Positions 19,853 through 30,186 of a stretch of 64,000 nt of DNA are shown here, one piece after another. Where the stretch lies: positions 62,001-126,000 of the forward strand of contig BGKB01000107.1 in NCBI GenBank assembly GCA_003116975.1, read 5' to 3'. Made by a program: the position numbers and the translations under genes. The stretch comes from Aurantiochytrium sp. KH105 (lineage: Eukaryota; Sar; Bigyra; Thraustochytrida; Thraustochytriidae). The notes under the pieces were generated by a model. It had not been told where the DNA came from and did no database searches. It saw only the letters and a list, made by a program, of their open reading frames with translations. Position 1 is the stretch's first letter. The number at the start of each line of letters is the position of its first letter.

Positions 19853-21013
19853 ATGAATCCCATGTCGAAGACTTGGGAGGAGCTCAGCAAGGATTCCGTG
19901 AAAGAGAAAATGCAACGATTTATCGGCACTGAATCAGCTCGTGTACTCAAATCTTTTTGGAAAGTACATGAGCTCGTCAAAGTGGAGCTGGCTATGAGAA
20001 AAGTCAAACCTACAAAGAAATCTGCAGAAATTCTGGAAAAAATCTTTGCCACCAATTACTTTTACGAGGGAACGCACGTGAAGAACATTGTTCGCGGAAG
20101 ATGGAGAAAGGATGTGGAGAAAACTAAGGCATTGCTCGAGGAAGATGGCTTACCTGGTCACAAAGCCAAAGGCGAAGCAGCTCCACTGACACTATTCAGG
20201 TACTCACTCAAATACCGTCTCACGCCGCATGCTAAAATTGAGAACGACGAAAATCTGGTCATTCAGAATCTGTGGGAGTTCTTTCACGGGAAAGCATGCA
20301 AAACGTATCGATCTTCGATTGTTCATCGCGGTGTTGCCTACTCAACGAAAGGTCGATCTGGGGCGCAGAGCGTGTCAGGCGGTACGAGCATTGCAACAAA
20401 CGATTCGAATAATGCTCAAGCTGCGCATCTGCTCCCTGAAAAAATGCAAACGTCTCCAACGCACGAGAATATTCCTGGCCAAGCTTTAACACCTTCATCA
20501 CAGAGTTCTTCGCCTCCAGGCAATCGAGGTGTAAAGAGAAGGTCAGACTCGATGGACAGCGCCAGCAGTGAGTCCTCAACCATATCATCCATCGTGATAC
20601 CAATTCGACGACCCAAATTGGAGGCGAATACATCAAGAACCTCCAGCGCGGCTCCTTCGCCACAGGTATCATCCATGCCGTTGTCGGCAACAAGTCCGCA
20701 AATGACCCCTCAGTCAAGATCGCGGCAGCCTCCGCGCGAAGTTTGCATGTCGACAAAGAAGACAGAGAAGTCGAAGTCACGAATCAAGAGGGAACCTGAG
20801 TCCTCCACCTCTCGCAGCATGGCGAGGGAGGAAAGAAATGGTACTGAAGCGTGCGACAGAATCTCCACGTTTTCACGAGTCGCGAGTGCGGCGAATGTCG
20901 TCGGCACTTCGTCCAAGGCGAAACGAAAAACAAGAAAGCTCGATGAACGTTGCTCCTCCGCTCATTCTTCATCACCTCGTGCCGGAGAGCCAGGCGTCAT
21001 CGACCTTACCTGA
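19853..21013 (+). CDS. Cassette A partner protein with SUMO-type motifs
   Basis: A 386-aa protein from ATG 19853 (ATG 19862 is also possible), of unrecognised family. Residues 1-170 form a conserved, probably helical head shared with the partners of cassettes B and C. It has 'VKEKMQRFIG', then 'ILEKIFATNYFYEGTHVKNIV', 'RGRWRKDVEK', and the hallmark 'NDENLVIQNLW' at about residue 130 followed by 'YRSSIVHRGVA'. The tail (170-386) is Ser/Pro-rich and probably disordered. It contains the SUMO-acceptor-like 'IKRE' (20783-20794) and ends with 'GVIDLT', a classic SUMO-interacting motif shape, right before the stop. No catalytic motif, membrane segment or zinc cluster is visible. Transcribed away from ATPase A. 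A role as its regulator or adaptor is inference from the pairing. Confidence 0.8.
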   Translation: MNPMSKTWEELSKDSVKEKMQRFIGTESARVLKSFWKVHELVKVELAMRKVKPTKKSAEILEKIFATNYFYEGTHVKNIVRGRWRKDVEKTKALLEEDGLPGHKAKGEAAPLTLFRYSLKYRLTPHAKIENDENLVIQNLWEFFHGKACKTYRSSIVHRGVAYSTKGRSGAQSVSGGTSIATNDSNNAQAAHLLPEKMQTSPTHENIPGQALTPSSQSSSPPGNRGVKRRSDSMDSASSESSTISSIVIPIRRPKLEANTSRTSSAAPSPQVSSMPLSATSPQMTPQSRSRQPPREVCMSTKKTEKSKSRIKREPESSTSRSMAREERNGTEACDRISTFSRVASAANVVGTSSKAKRKTRKLDERCSSAHSSSPRAGEPGVIDLT

Positions 21014-21756
21014 GTTTCGATCATTGAAAGGTAAAGAACTTGAATCTGTTTTCTAAAGTCTCTTGAACGCCATGAGTAAATCGATGCCGAACTCTTGTGC
21101 ACAATCTCGTGAGTTTCTTGTTTCCGAGGTATATGCAAACCATGTGCATCTTGGAACAAACGCAGGTCAGGTATAAGCTATCCGGAAAGTCCAGTGTGTC
21201 TCATATTCATCTTTGCTCTTCCTTCTCATCATTGAAAGAAAGTACTCACAAGACACTTCAAGTTGCAACAAAGAACCAGATTAACTCATAGTAAGATTCG
21301 AAGTTATTCAAGAGATTCTCGAAAATATAAGGAATCGCCTCTCCACGACTGAAGGCCTTGCGCAGCCGCACGCGCTGTCCCTGCAAAACCTGGCTCACAA
21401 GACACTTCAAGTTGCAACAAAGAACCAGATTAACTCATAGTAAGATTCGAAGTTATTCAAGAGATTCTCGAAAATATAAGGAATCGCCTCTCCACGACTG
21501 AAGGCCTTGCGCAGCCGCACGCGCTGTCCCTGCAAAACCTGGCAAAGATTCAATCAGCAGCTAGCCAACGTGGTAGGACAACAACCAGGTTGAACCGGGT
21601 CCTTCAAGAACCCCCCCCCCTCCCCGGTGCGGGCCCTGCAGGGATGTGGAAAACACGGCCTTGTTTAGGCATGCCACATGGGCGAGTAGAATTTGGAATG
21701 GCTCAGCTGCATCGAAAAGATCTTCGTTTGTCGTCACGTACGGGAAAAGAAAGTCG
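21014..21756. other. Convergent spacer between partner A and the orphan gene
   Basis: AT-rich, with no gene. It holds a perfect 149-bp tandem duplication (separate entry) and a C-run at about 21609-21621. Confidence 0.6.
21245..21542. repeat. Perfect 149-bp tandem duplication
   Basis: Copy 1 is 21245-21393 and copy 2 is 21394-21542. I compared them base by base and see no difference. Both begin CTCACAAGACACTTC and end CCTGCAAAACCTGG. It is either a very recent duplication or an assembly artefact. Confidence 0.95.
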
Positions 21757-23700
21757 TTAATCCCCTGACCTCTGTTTCTTAAGGACTTGCTTCATGTTGG
21801 CGAGCTTGTTCTTGAGCTGCTTGTCGTTCGGAAACAACGCTGGCTTGTCGCTTGGCATTGCGCTCCAGTCTGCCTCAGTCTGGCCCCACTTCTTACGGAA
21901 AAACTGGAGAGCATCCTTCATAGCCAAAGATTGGTCAAGGGCTTCTTTAAGCGTTGCGACGTAGCGCGGATCCAGTCGGTCGCGCTTCCGCTTGGGTGCA
22001 CGCTCTGCTTGCGTGTTGCCTTGTGTACTGCTTGCTTCTTGTCCGTGGCCAGCGGATCGCTGAGCTCTTCGCATCTGCATCAACTTGTCGGTGATGGTCT
22101 TGACCTGGACTGGATCCCCCATGTCCATGAGTCCGCGTTGCTCCTCCGCATTTGCCGTAATAGAGCAGTGATGCCCAAAAGAACCATCCTTTGCGTTGAC
22201 ATGCCGAAGCTCGACAAGAACTCTTGGTGAGTTGTTGAAGCGCTTGATAACGATGCAGAAGTTGCAGCCCTCGAGAACCTCTTTGCCAGACCTTGAATGC
22301 CTACCTTTGAACACTAAGTCGCCCACCTCTGGTACGCAAACACTAGCATTAGCTGCCCAAGATGACGCGACTTCATGAAGCGCCCTCAGCGCTAGCAAAC
22401 CACGCTGCACCAACTTCTGATCGAATTTCGAGACACCATTTTCCACTGCTCGCATAGTACTGTCAGCGAACGCTCCGACGTGCTCGATGGCACAATAGGC
22501 TTCATCGAGTAAATTGCCGTCGAGCCCTGCAACTTTTTTTAGGTACGAATTCTGTAAGTCTCGAAGGAGACGAAGTCGAATGCCGTTGCTTTCATCTTTT
22601 GCCCAGAAATCGGTCAGCGGAGCCCCAGGCGAGCCTGTGATCTTCTCCACCAACTTGCAGAGCACCTTGAGATCGTGCACCTGGTGTGCAGCAATGCGAT
22701 TGTTCTTCGCCAGTACGGATTGCGCGTGAGACTGGTTCCGCCGTTGTTGCGCATCAAATTTCGCCTTAAATCGACACTGAAACGTTTGGGACACGGTACA
22801 TGGTCCAGCTTTGATCTTCTGGGAGATGCTTGAGTCTGATGGCTCACGCTCTCCGTCCTCCTGCTGCGATTGCCCTTCCCCCCCTAAAGCGGGTTGCTGA
22901 TGTTGTCGAAGCAAAGCCTTCGCACTTGGTTCAAACATCGCATTGTCGAAGGCACCGTTCTTACGTGAAAAGCCTTCAAGATAGAGGGATTTCTCGACCA
23001 TCTTGATCGACTTCGCGGTTTTCTCCCTTCCCCGCCATTTGCGTGCCTTCTTCTTGCCATTTTTCGGTGGTGCATCGCCCGGACGTTCCGGAGGCTCAAG
23101 AAGGGCTGGGTCGGGACCGAAGCCATGCGCCTTCAAGTCCTGCCGAAGTTCCTCCAGTGCCACATCGAAAGCATGCTGCTTTCCATTAACGTCCGAAGGA
23201 TTGGCACGCTGTTTGTCCGTCCACTTGATGCGCGCAAGGGTAGTGTAGTATCCCCAATCATCGATGGTGAAGCCCCTTGTCTTCGTCATGAAGGAATCAC
23301 AGCCCATGTTCCCCAAGGTCAGTTGCGCGATGGAATCGTCCTTGAAAACGAAAGTAATGTTTGCATCCGAACCCGACTTGTGTGAGGCGATTTTGTAAGC
23401 ATTTTCAATCGCAGCCCGAAGAGACCAAACGTTCTCCTCAAGCTCGCTCAATGGAGCACATAGTTCCTCTGATTCCTCCACTTCTGCAACGGGAGGTGAG
23501 AGATCAACGCCGCCACCTTCCTCTTGGAAGGTGTCTCTTGAGGAGCCATGATCGTGGAGCACAGCATGCAAAAGGTGCGGTTGAGAATTAGCTTCAACGT
23601 TGCTGCTCACGCACGGGCCATCTCGCGACGGCAGAGGCTCGTCTTCGAGCACGTTGGGCGCCTTGGCGTGGCTGTTGGCGGGAACCTGGACGCTCTCCAT
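21757..23700 (-). CDS. Orphan 647-aa protein between cassettes A and B, function unknown
   Basis: The frame is open to 23736, but the first ATG is at 23700 (MESVQVPANSHAK), giving 647 aa. I do not recognise a family. The N-terminal 90 residues are acidic and disordered-looking. Residues about 100-200 look globular ('NITFVFKDDSIAQLTLGNMG', 'GFTIDDWGYYTTLARIKW'). A lysine/arginine-rich stretch ('KNGKKKARKWRGREK') could be a nuclear signal. A helical middle follows ('QSVLAKNNRIAAHQVHDLKV'), then a beta-rich part ('CIVIKRFNNSPRVLVELRHV') and a basic tail. It reads in the same direction as ATPase B and lies downstream of it, with 513 bases between. No second copy occurs beside cassettes A or C. 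Codon use looks normal, supporting a real gene. Confidence 0.75.
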   Translation of the reverse strand: MESVQVPANSHAKAPNVLEDEPLPSRDGPCVSSNVEANSQPHLLHAVLHDHGSSRDTFQEEGGGVDLSPPVAEVEESEELCAPLSELEENVWSLRAAIENAYKIASHKSGSDANITFVFKDDSIAQLTLGNMGCDSFMTKTRGFTIDDWGYYTTLARIKWTDKQRANPSDVNGKQHAFDVALEELRQDLKAHGFGPDPALLEPPERPGDAPPKNGKKKARKWRGREKTAKSIKMVEKSLYLEGFSRKNGAFDNAMFEPSAKALLRQHQQPALGGEGQSQQEDGEREPSDSSISQKIKAGPCTVSQTFQCRFKAKFDAQQRRNQSHAQSVLAKNNRIAAHQVHDLKVLCKLVEKITGSPGAPLTDFWAKDESNGIRLRLLRDLQNSYLKKVAGLDGNLLDEAYCAIEHVGAFADSTMRAVENGVSKFDQKLVQRGLLALRALHEVASSWAANASVCVPEVGDLVFKGRHSRSGKEVLEGCNFCIVIKRFNNSPRVLVELRHVNAKDGSFGHHCSITANAEEQRGLMDMGDPVQVKTITDKLMQMRRAQRSAGHGQEASSTQGNTQAERAPKRKRDRLDPRYVATLKEALDQSLAMKDALQFFRKKWGQTEADWSAMPSDKPALFPNDKQLKNKLANMKQVLKKQRSGD

Positions 23701-24212
23701 GGTCACTTGGTTCACCTGGTTGCTCGTGGCTCTCAATCAAGAGCACTCAGATAAAGGCTTGAATCAATGAGGGAGGGAGCCTGCGTTGCCTCCTTTGCCT
23801 CGCGCGTACAGACAACTTGCAGCGCGGCCGCTACCAGGCGTCGCGCTACCAGGCGTCGCGTAGCGAAAAGGGATGGGCTTGCACAGCGTAGTATCCTCTC
23901 TGCTTGCAGATCGTTGCAGACCCATTCTATTTTTTCCCTTCATGGCGCCTGCCCACCGGGTCGAGTTTCTAATAGCCACTCCCCGTAGTGCGGCAAAAGT
24001 CTTGTATATGTAATCCCCCAAGACCTGCGGTTTTTCCATCGATGTCTCTCGTCATAACGAGAACGGCCGATCAATCGATTCGCCGAAGAGGAAAACGAAG
24101 GTGAAAGGATCTAGGTGCCAACAGGCCTTCGAAGTTTCCTGTATGTTATACTCAGGAACTCTGTGGTTGATTGAGGTAAAAGAAGAACAATTGAGTTGTT
24201 GTTTTACACTCA
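23701..24212. other. Spacer between ATPase B 3' end and orphan gene
   Basis: The 5' flank of the orphan gene. It contains a short direct repeat 'CTACCAGGCGTCGCG' at about 23832-23862. Similarity between cassettes A and B begins only at about 24221, so this part is unique. No gene seen. Confidence 0.5.
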
Positions 24213-27200
24213 TTAGTAGTAACTACTCGAAGCAGAATGCGAAGGGTCGCGGAGGGGGAGCTGAAGTTTCTCGCAGACTCTTCTCACAAGCGTATACGCT
24301 TCATTTTGAGCCTCACGCCCATCCGTCTTGACTTTCACGATAACGTTTCCTGTGGCGCTTTGCGTATGAGTTCCGTGACGGTGAAGCGTCACGAGGTAGG
24401 GCAAGGTCTGTGGTCCTCTTCGAAGGGAGAACGTCCAATCTGATGAGCTCTGTCTGTCAAGTTTTCTCTCGTTGATGGCCTTGCGAAAGCTCTTGCGTAC
24501 GAGCAAGCCTGTGTCAGTCAAGCTTGCGACCGGGAGTTCCATGTTGACTATGCCGAGCAATCTGCGCTCAGAGTCCGAGAGTCGAATCTTCTCCGCACAA
24601 TCCTTGCATACATCGTCACGATCATCAAGATTGTGCTCCTGAATCACTATCACTCGGCCGATGGAAATACACCGCTGCGCAAGTGGCAGAGCTCGGCGAC
24701 AGGGGGGGCACCAAAACCATTCCGAACGATGCTCATCGCAGAGGTGAGACCTGCTCTCAGGGCAACTCTTCATGCAACCCCCCTTGCGGCATCTCGACTT
24801 TCGCTTCTTCTGAGCTCTCATGAGTCTACGGTAGTCGGAGCCTGGCTCATGCTCCCGACGATGGCGGAGAGACTCGATTGTATCAGGGCCGCGAGATGAC
24901 AGCACGTCCACGGTTGTTTCCGTTGGCGCTTCGTCAACAATGCGCTGACATCCGGTGCAGCGCGAGCCGGGGCCCATGACACCAGGTACAACGCTGAAAA
25001 TGTAGTCGTCCTGCTCATCGCGGCCCTTGCGGAGATGCTCATTTGGGTCCTTGCCAGTCGTTGTGGACGACGCTACAGGAGCAAAACCCGCGTAATAATC
25101 AACGAAACTTATCGGGCTCATTTTGTCCGAGAAGCGCCACAGAATCATAGGCTGCAAACACTCTGTACAGTGCTCTCCACTCGCCAACTTCTCGACCACG
25201 CGATCATGCGACGAATTCTCAATAAAGCAATCAAAGTCATCAGCAGAGCTCGGCTCAGAAGCACACAGGGAGCAGGTGAGCTTGGGGAATTTGAGACTGC
25301 GTCGCTTTGCGTCTCTGGCAAAGCTGATCAGTCGACTTGTGCCGTCTTTGACGTGCTTTTCATGAACCCAAAACCCGCATCGTCGTTTCTGATCATCGAG
25401 AGCAAATTCCCCTCGAAAACACGACTCACTCATGCGGTGCAACTTATCAGCAAGCCTGACTGGCGTCATGTTATCATGGCGGTCGCCTGTAAAGAAGCCA
25501 GGCTTCTTGCACGTGTCGCATGATGGCCACTTCTTACGTACATCGGCCTCATATGCCTTGTCGAGTTGATGCGCAGTGCGAGTCGCGTTCCTACCAGGCT
25601 GAATGGGGGATGTGGATGGCGCCTGGGTTCCTTGCATTTTGCGCTTTTTTCGATTGGACGATCGGAGCGTTCGATCGCTTTTTTCGACGGGAATAGCACC
25701 CAGATGTGTTTCCTGACTATCAGACTCACCCGACGATGCATCCTCGCAGTCAGCGCCGGCGTTTGACTCGAAGCCAGAATCCGAATCCGATTCCGAGTCT
25801 GAGTCTGATCCTGATTCCGAGTCCGAGTCGTCCGCCTGAGGATCTTCGTCTCGGGTTGCGTCTTTCATCTCATCATCGCTGTCATTATTTTGGGCGTGCA
25901 AATCGCTGGAGCTGTCGTGCCTGCTGTGTCGATTTGTATTTTCCCTGTCATTCATCTCGTGACTGTGTCGGCCGGCATCTCCATTCGTGCTCTCGTTCTC
26001 CGCGTGCTGGACACTCTCATTCTGAAACGCATTGCCGCCCTCGCTGCCGCGATGTTCGTCGTCCTCTTCTTCCATGTCTCCGTCGTCGACGTAATTGTCG
26101 CCGACATCTCCGTCGCCGTCACGGTCGTCAACATCGGTATCTGCACCGTTTTCAACGGAGCCAATTCTTGGCCTCCTGAAACCTGGCCTCTCACTTGCCT
26201 CGTTCCTTTGGGTTTCGTCAAATTCTTCGATTGCACGGCTCCCGTCCATGCTACGAGGTGTGGCATCAGGTTCAAGATCGTCACGATCAGGTTCCTCGCG
26301 CGTCGGTCTCGCTGTAGATGCTGGGGTCGAAGTGGGCGGCGAGGTATCGAGACGTCTCCTCACATGTCTCGACGGGTCAATCGCGAGCCCACGACCTTGC
26401 TGACTTGGCGAGACCCAAGACTCCGAAACGTCGTCTGCCTCTTGCCTTCCAATAACCGTGAACTCATTTCTCTCAATGAGCTCATTAGCACGTTGAAATC
26501 CATGACCGTATGTTGGCAACGTAATATCCGCGCAAAAGTCCGGCCGTTCGCAGATCCGCGCTGACGATTGCTGAGGAGAGAAATAGTCGTCCTCGATACG
26601 AAGAGGCTTCTTGCAGTCTGAGCAGGTGACAAAGGCAGGAACTTGCATGAGTGCTTGTATGTCCTGAAGCGAGATGCCGCTTTGGAAAAGTGCTTTTGCG
26701 GCAAGGACCTTGTGCGCGTTGTCGTTGCGAATGATCAGAAACTTGGCAAGATGACGCTTCGGAATGCCTGTGCCGCAGAGGTACTTTTGCTCGATGGTCT
26801 GCACCGCTTCGTCCACCGTGCCTTGAAGACGTCTGCGGTGCCGGTGAAGAATAGTTCTGATCGTAGCGCTATCGCGGTAGTTTCGTGTGACCCGTCCGAG
26901 GACCTGAAGGAAAGAGTTCATCTCGACACCCTTCGAGCGAAGCACCATGACAAATTGCTGCAGGGGGAAATTGAAGCCACGGATGTTCTTCATGAGAACG
27001 ATGAGAAGATTTGCACGGCCGCTCTTGAAATCTTTTTCGACGTCGTCCGCCTCAATGTCGATAAACGCCTGGTGCTTAGAGCACCACCGCTTGTGAATTT
27101 TTTCGAGGTCGACGATGGGAGTGAGGAACTGTTTGAACTTGGGACGTGCCCCTGGGGGGAGACTGATCCATTTCTCGCCATCCAGACCGGCCTTAATGTA

Positions 27201-29099
27201 GCCCGAATACAGCCCATCGCCCTTGGGATTGCAGCAGTGATACCACTCTTGCTTTCTCGCCGACGCGTCTTCTTCAAGCTCGTATTCTGGATCGGCAATC
27301 TCCTGAAACTCCTCCTGGAACTTTTTAACGGCCCTTGCGTTCGAAAAGGACACTGTGCCAGCAAAAGGCAAGTAGTTGACCATTGTCTCGAAGTAGGCTC
27401 TTTCTTGGGCTGACTGAGCGCGTGGCAGGGGCTGCTGATGGAGCAAGTTTGCGCCCTCTAGGACTTTTTGAGCAAAGACCGAGAATCCAGAAATGAAGTC
27501 TTGAACGTCGCTTGACATCGTCGCCGATTTTCCGTTGGGCCCTTGACCGTCGTAGAGGAAAATCGAAGGAAGCGAGGAGGGCGGTGACTCGATGCTCACT
27601 GATTGCCCAAGCCCGTAACCAAATTGGTAATCAGCACCCAGGACATTGCGCGCTACTCGCTCCTTGGAGCTCAGCACGTCGCATGTGCCGCTGAGGTGGA
27701 AGCTCACAGGGATGCGTGGCTCCACAACTTGCTTGAGCTCTAGACTTGTGGCGCCGTCCTTTCTGCTCGCGATGTCTGCTTCATCGCGAACGAGCTTGCC
27801 CCAGTGGGCCGCGCTTAGCCACATGGGGATCTGCTGTTTGCGCTTGCGTTTGTTGGCTTTGCGTCGCGAACTCTTGTCGCTGTTCGAGTCCTTCCCTGAA
27901 AGGGTTCCCCAGCTTCCGACAAGAAGCACGACGTGCTTGGCGTCCCAATGCGTATTACATTCGTGATTCTCGGTCGTGTACATGGGAAAGATGGGGCGCC
28001 AGCTCTTTTTACCCCCGAAGAAGCGAACTGTGCGAGCGAGAAGCCACGACAGAGGCGTGTACAAATGGTTGCCAACTATGACTGTATCAAACATGGCCTC
28101 CGCGTACTTGCCGATCATGAACTGCCGCCCAAACACGCGGTGGAAGAGCTCGGCACCTAGCTTGACCAACTTGACCTCGTCTTTGTTCTTGACCATAACG
28201 GCTCCGCTCAAGAGCGTGTCGCTGATGAAATCCCGTTTCTTATCAATTGAATCGATGTCAAAGCGAAGCTTCGTAAGATTCAAAAGCTCCGTGCGCTCCT
28301 TGATCAGGATTCTGAGAATTCTCCAGATCCTGATGATGCTTTCTTCATCTTCCCGCAGCAGTGTCAGATCGGGAAGGTCCCCGATAAAGGTTTGAGCAGG
28401 CTGCAGGTTGTATCCGAAAAAGACGGTGGACTCCATGAGACGATCAGTCGTGCCATTCAGCGTGTACCCAACAACGTGGGCGTTGTCGTCCGCGATTTGC
28501 TTTACGATCGCTTCCGTCGTCGGGTCGCCGGACTTGATGCTTTTGCCACCACGAAGGACTTCGCGAAGGAAGTGCGCGAGAGTCGTCGGTTTGTGCTGGC
28601 TGCTTAACCACTGCAGCCTTACAGGCATGTCACTCAGCACGTACTGGTACGCGAGGAGAGTACTCAGCAGGGTCTTGCCCTCGCCTGGAGCCAGAGGCAC
28701 CTGCAAGCCGGGTTGAGTCACGGCAAGTGGACCCAGGTCGCGATCTTCAAAGACGCGGTTTTCCTTCTCGCGTTCATGGCGCACGACGCCCGTCTCCAGA
28801 GCCGTCATGACGAGCTGCTGCGAGGGGCGAAGAGAAAGATCGTTCGCGCCGCGTTTCGTCTTGACGAAGTGCGCTAGACGAATGAATTGCTCGTTCTTGC
28901 GTATCTCCGCTTTATCCAGCGAAGACCGGTTCGTGTCCCATTCCTTGTACTCCTTCACCAGCTCTTTTAGCTCCTCCTCCGATATCACCACTTCGACATC
29001 GCCCTGGTGCCGCGCCACGGCAAGGGCCTCCGTTTGCTCCAGAGGGACGACACGCGCGCCATCGTGGCGGGATGTAGCCATTTTCGATGCTCCGGCCAT
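24213..29099 (-). CDS. Cassette B: giant SF2-like ATPase, near-identical to ATPase A
   Basis: A 1628-aa protein, about 95% identical to ATPase A by eye and with all the same motifs: 'LRPSQQ', 'APGEGKT', 'RDEADIAS', 'LSGTCDVLS', 'RGFNFP' and 'QVLGRVTRN'. The core from about residue 500 to 860 is almost unchanged. Length differs because the acidic Ser/Asp stretch has extra SD/SE units (about 25765-25810). One patch near the C-terminus (roughly 24470-24690) is much more different from A than its surroundings ('CISIGRVIVIQEHNLDD' against 'YDFDGQVTEIQDHNLDD', and the 50 residues after the last CxxC cluster). The same direction as ATPase A and an open full-length frame suggest a functional recent copy or a pair kept alike by gene conversion. 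Confidence 0.88.
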   Translation of the reverse strand: MAGASKMATSRHDGARVVPLEQTEALAVARHQGDVEVVISEEELKELVKEYKEWDTNRSSLDKAEIRKNEQFIRLAHFVKTKRGANDLSLRPSQQLVMTALETGVVRHEREKENRVFEDRDLGPLAVTQPGLQVPLAPGEGKTLLSTLLAYQYVLSDMPVRLQWLSSQHKPTTLAHFLREVLRGGKSIKSGDPTTEAIVKQIADDNAHVVGYTLNGTTDRLMESTVFFGYNLQPAQTFIGDLPDLTLLREDEESIIRIWRILRILIKERTELLNLTKLRFDIDSIDKKRDFISDTLLSGAVMVKNKDEVKLVKLGAELFHRVFGRQFMIGKYAEAMFDTVIVGNHLYTPLSWLLARTVRFFGGKKSWRPIFPMYTTENHECNTHWDAKHVVLLVGSWGTLSGKDSNSDKSSRRKANKRKRKQQIPMWLSAAHWGKLVRDEADIASRKDGATSLELKQVVEPRIPVSFHLSGTCDVLSSKERVARNVLGADYQFGYGLGQSVSIESPPSSLPSIFLYDGQGPNGKSATMSSDVQDFISGFSVFAQKVLEGANLLHQQPLPRAQSAQERAYFETMVNYLPFAGTVSFSNARAVKKFQEEFQEIADPEYELEEDASARKQEWYHCCNPKGDGLYSGYIKAGLDGEKWISLPPGARPKFKQFLTPIVDLEKIHKRWCSKHQAFIDIEADDVEKDFKSGRANLLIVLMKNIRGFNFPLQQFVMVLRSKGVEMNSFLQVLGRVTRNYRDSATIRTILHRHRRRLQGTVDEAVQTIEQKYLCGTGIPKRHLAKFLIIRNDNAHKVLAAKALFQSGISLQDIQALMQVPAFVTCSDCKKPLRIEDDYFSPQQSSARICERPDFCADITLPTYGHGFQRANELIERNEFTVIGRQEADDVSESWVSPSQQGRGLAIDPSRHVRRRLDTSPPTSTPASTARPTREEPDRDDLEPDATPRSMDGSRAIEEFDETQRNEASERPGFRRPRIGSVENGADTDVDDRDGDGDVGDNYVDDGDMEEEDDEHRGSEGGNAFQNESVQHAENESTNGDAGRHSHEMNDRENTNRHSRHDSSSDLHAQNNDSDDEMKDATRDEDPQADDSDSESGSDSDSESDSDSGFESNAGADCEDASSGESDSQETHLGAIPVEKSDRTLRSSNRKKRKMQGTQAPSTSPIQPGRNATRTAHQLDKAYEADVRKKWPSCDTCKKPGFFTGDRHDNMTPVRLADKLHRMSESCFRGEFALDDQKRRCGFWVHEKHVKDGTSRLISFARDAKRRSLKFPKLTCSLCASEPSSADDFDCFIENSSHDRVVEKLASGEHCTECLQPMILWRFSDKMSPISFVDYYAGFAPVASSTTTGKDPNEHLRKGRDEQDDYIFSVVPGVMGPGSRCTGCQRIVDEAPTETTVDVLSSRGPDTIESLRHRREHEPGSDYRRLMRAQKKRKSRCRKGGCMKSCPESRSHLCDEHRSEWFWCPPCRRALPLAQRCISIGRVIVIQEHNLDDRDDVCKDCAEKIRLSDSERRLLGIVNMELPVASLTDTGLLVRKSFRKAINERKLDRQSSSDWTFSLRRGPQTLPYLVTLHRHGTHTQSATGNVIVKVKTDGREAQNEAYTLVRRVCEKLQLPLRDPSHSASSSYY

Positions 29100-30186
29100 T
29101 GTTCTCTTGCGCTTGCTTGTTCACCTCTACTCGGTGCTTTGCCTTTGCTTTGCTTTGCTTGCGTGGCGTCGGTCGGGTGCTCTTCGTGCTCGTCTTGCTT
29201 TGCTTTGTTCTTTCGTCTCGGGGTTGCGGGTTTGCTGCGGCAGGCCGCGCGACGAGCTCCCGCCTTCCTCCTCCATCCCGCCTTCTTGCCTTCTTCCGCC
29301 ATTTCGCTGCGCCGCTGAGAGTGCGAGTTCACACAGGTGAGATCGATTTGAGAGTGCTCTTTGCAAAATCGAGAGCGAGAGCGACTTGAGAGCGAGAGCG
29401 ACTTGAGAGCGAGAGCAAGAGCACTCCTGCTAGCCCCGCAGCACAGCGGCCGCGTGGCGAAACTCACCGCGCAGGCTGCGCGCGAAGCGGCCCGCGCGGC
29501 GAGGGTCCCTCCTCCGCCACTGGGCGGCCAGGTGACACGAGTCGCAGCAGACGGTGGCCACGTGACGTGAGCTTGCAAAACGTGACACGAGGACACTTCT
29601 TTGCCCCCAGACAGCTCGCAGCAGCATCGCCCGAACCGGCTTCGCTGCAGCCACTGCAACCAGCATCGGCAGCGGCGGCAGCGGCAGCGACCTCGAGCAG
29701 AAGACCAGGCCCACCCGAGCCAGGCTGCCGCCGAGCGTGCCCGCCCAGTGCTGGAGCCAGCCCCCCCGCCCCGGAGGACGCGGAGCGGGTTCGGGCAGGA
29801 AACGGCGCTCTCGAGCGCTCTCGACTCGATTTGCTCCCGCGCCTCGCTCTCGCTCGACGCTTCGTTCTCGCGTCTCGCTGAACAGGCCGCGCATCTTCGC
29901 CTCGCAAAACCAGAATCGCGCGCGTGCGAATCCGAGCGACCGGCGACGCGCGCGCTGCACGCACCGCGCGAGCCCTGCGCCTGCGCCAGCAGCCCTCGCG
30001 AGGGCGGCCCCGGACCCGCTCGTGGACGCGCGCGCGCGAGAGAGAGAAGGGGAGAAAGATCGCATCGCGTGCGGCGGCATTGATCGCGACCACAAGAGAC
30101 ACGTGACGAGGCGACGCGAGGCGACCACGAGAGACGCGACGCAACGCGAGACGAAGGAGAACGACCGACGCGACGGTCCCTTTAGA
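29100..30186. promoter_or_regulatory. Divergent spacer B
   Basis: Lies between the start codons of ATPase B (-) and partner B (+). The left 500 bases match spacer A closely, including GAGAGC runs at about 29362-29421, an E-box-like CACGTG at about 29560, and one copy of the box 'CACGAGGACACTTCTTTGCC' at about 29586. The right half is very GC-rich and matches spacer A patchily to about 29790. The partner frame is open through 29737-30186 without an ATG, which I read as 5' UTR. Confidence 0.5.
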
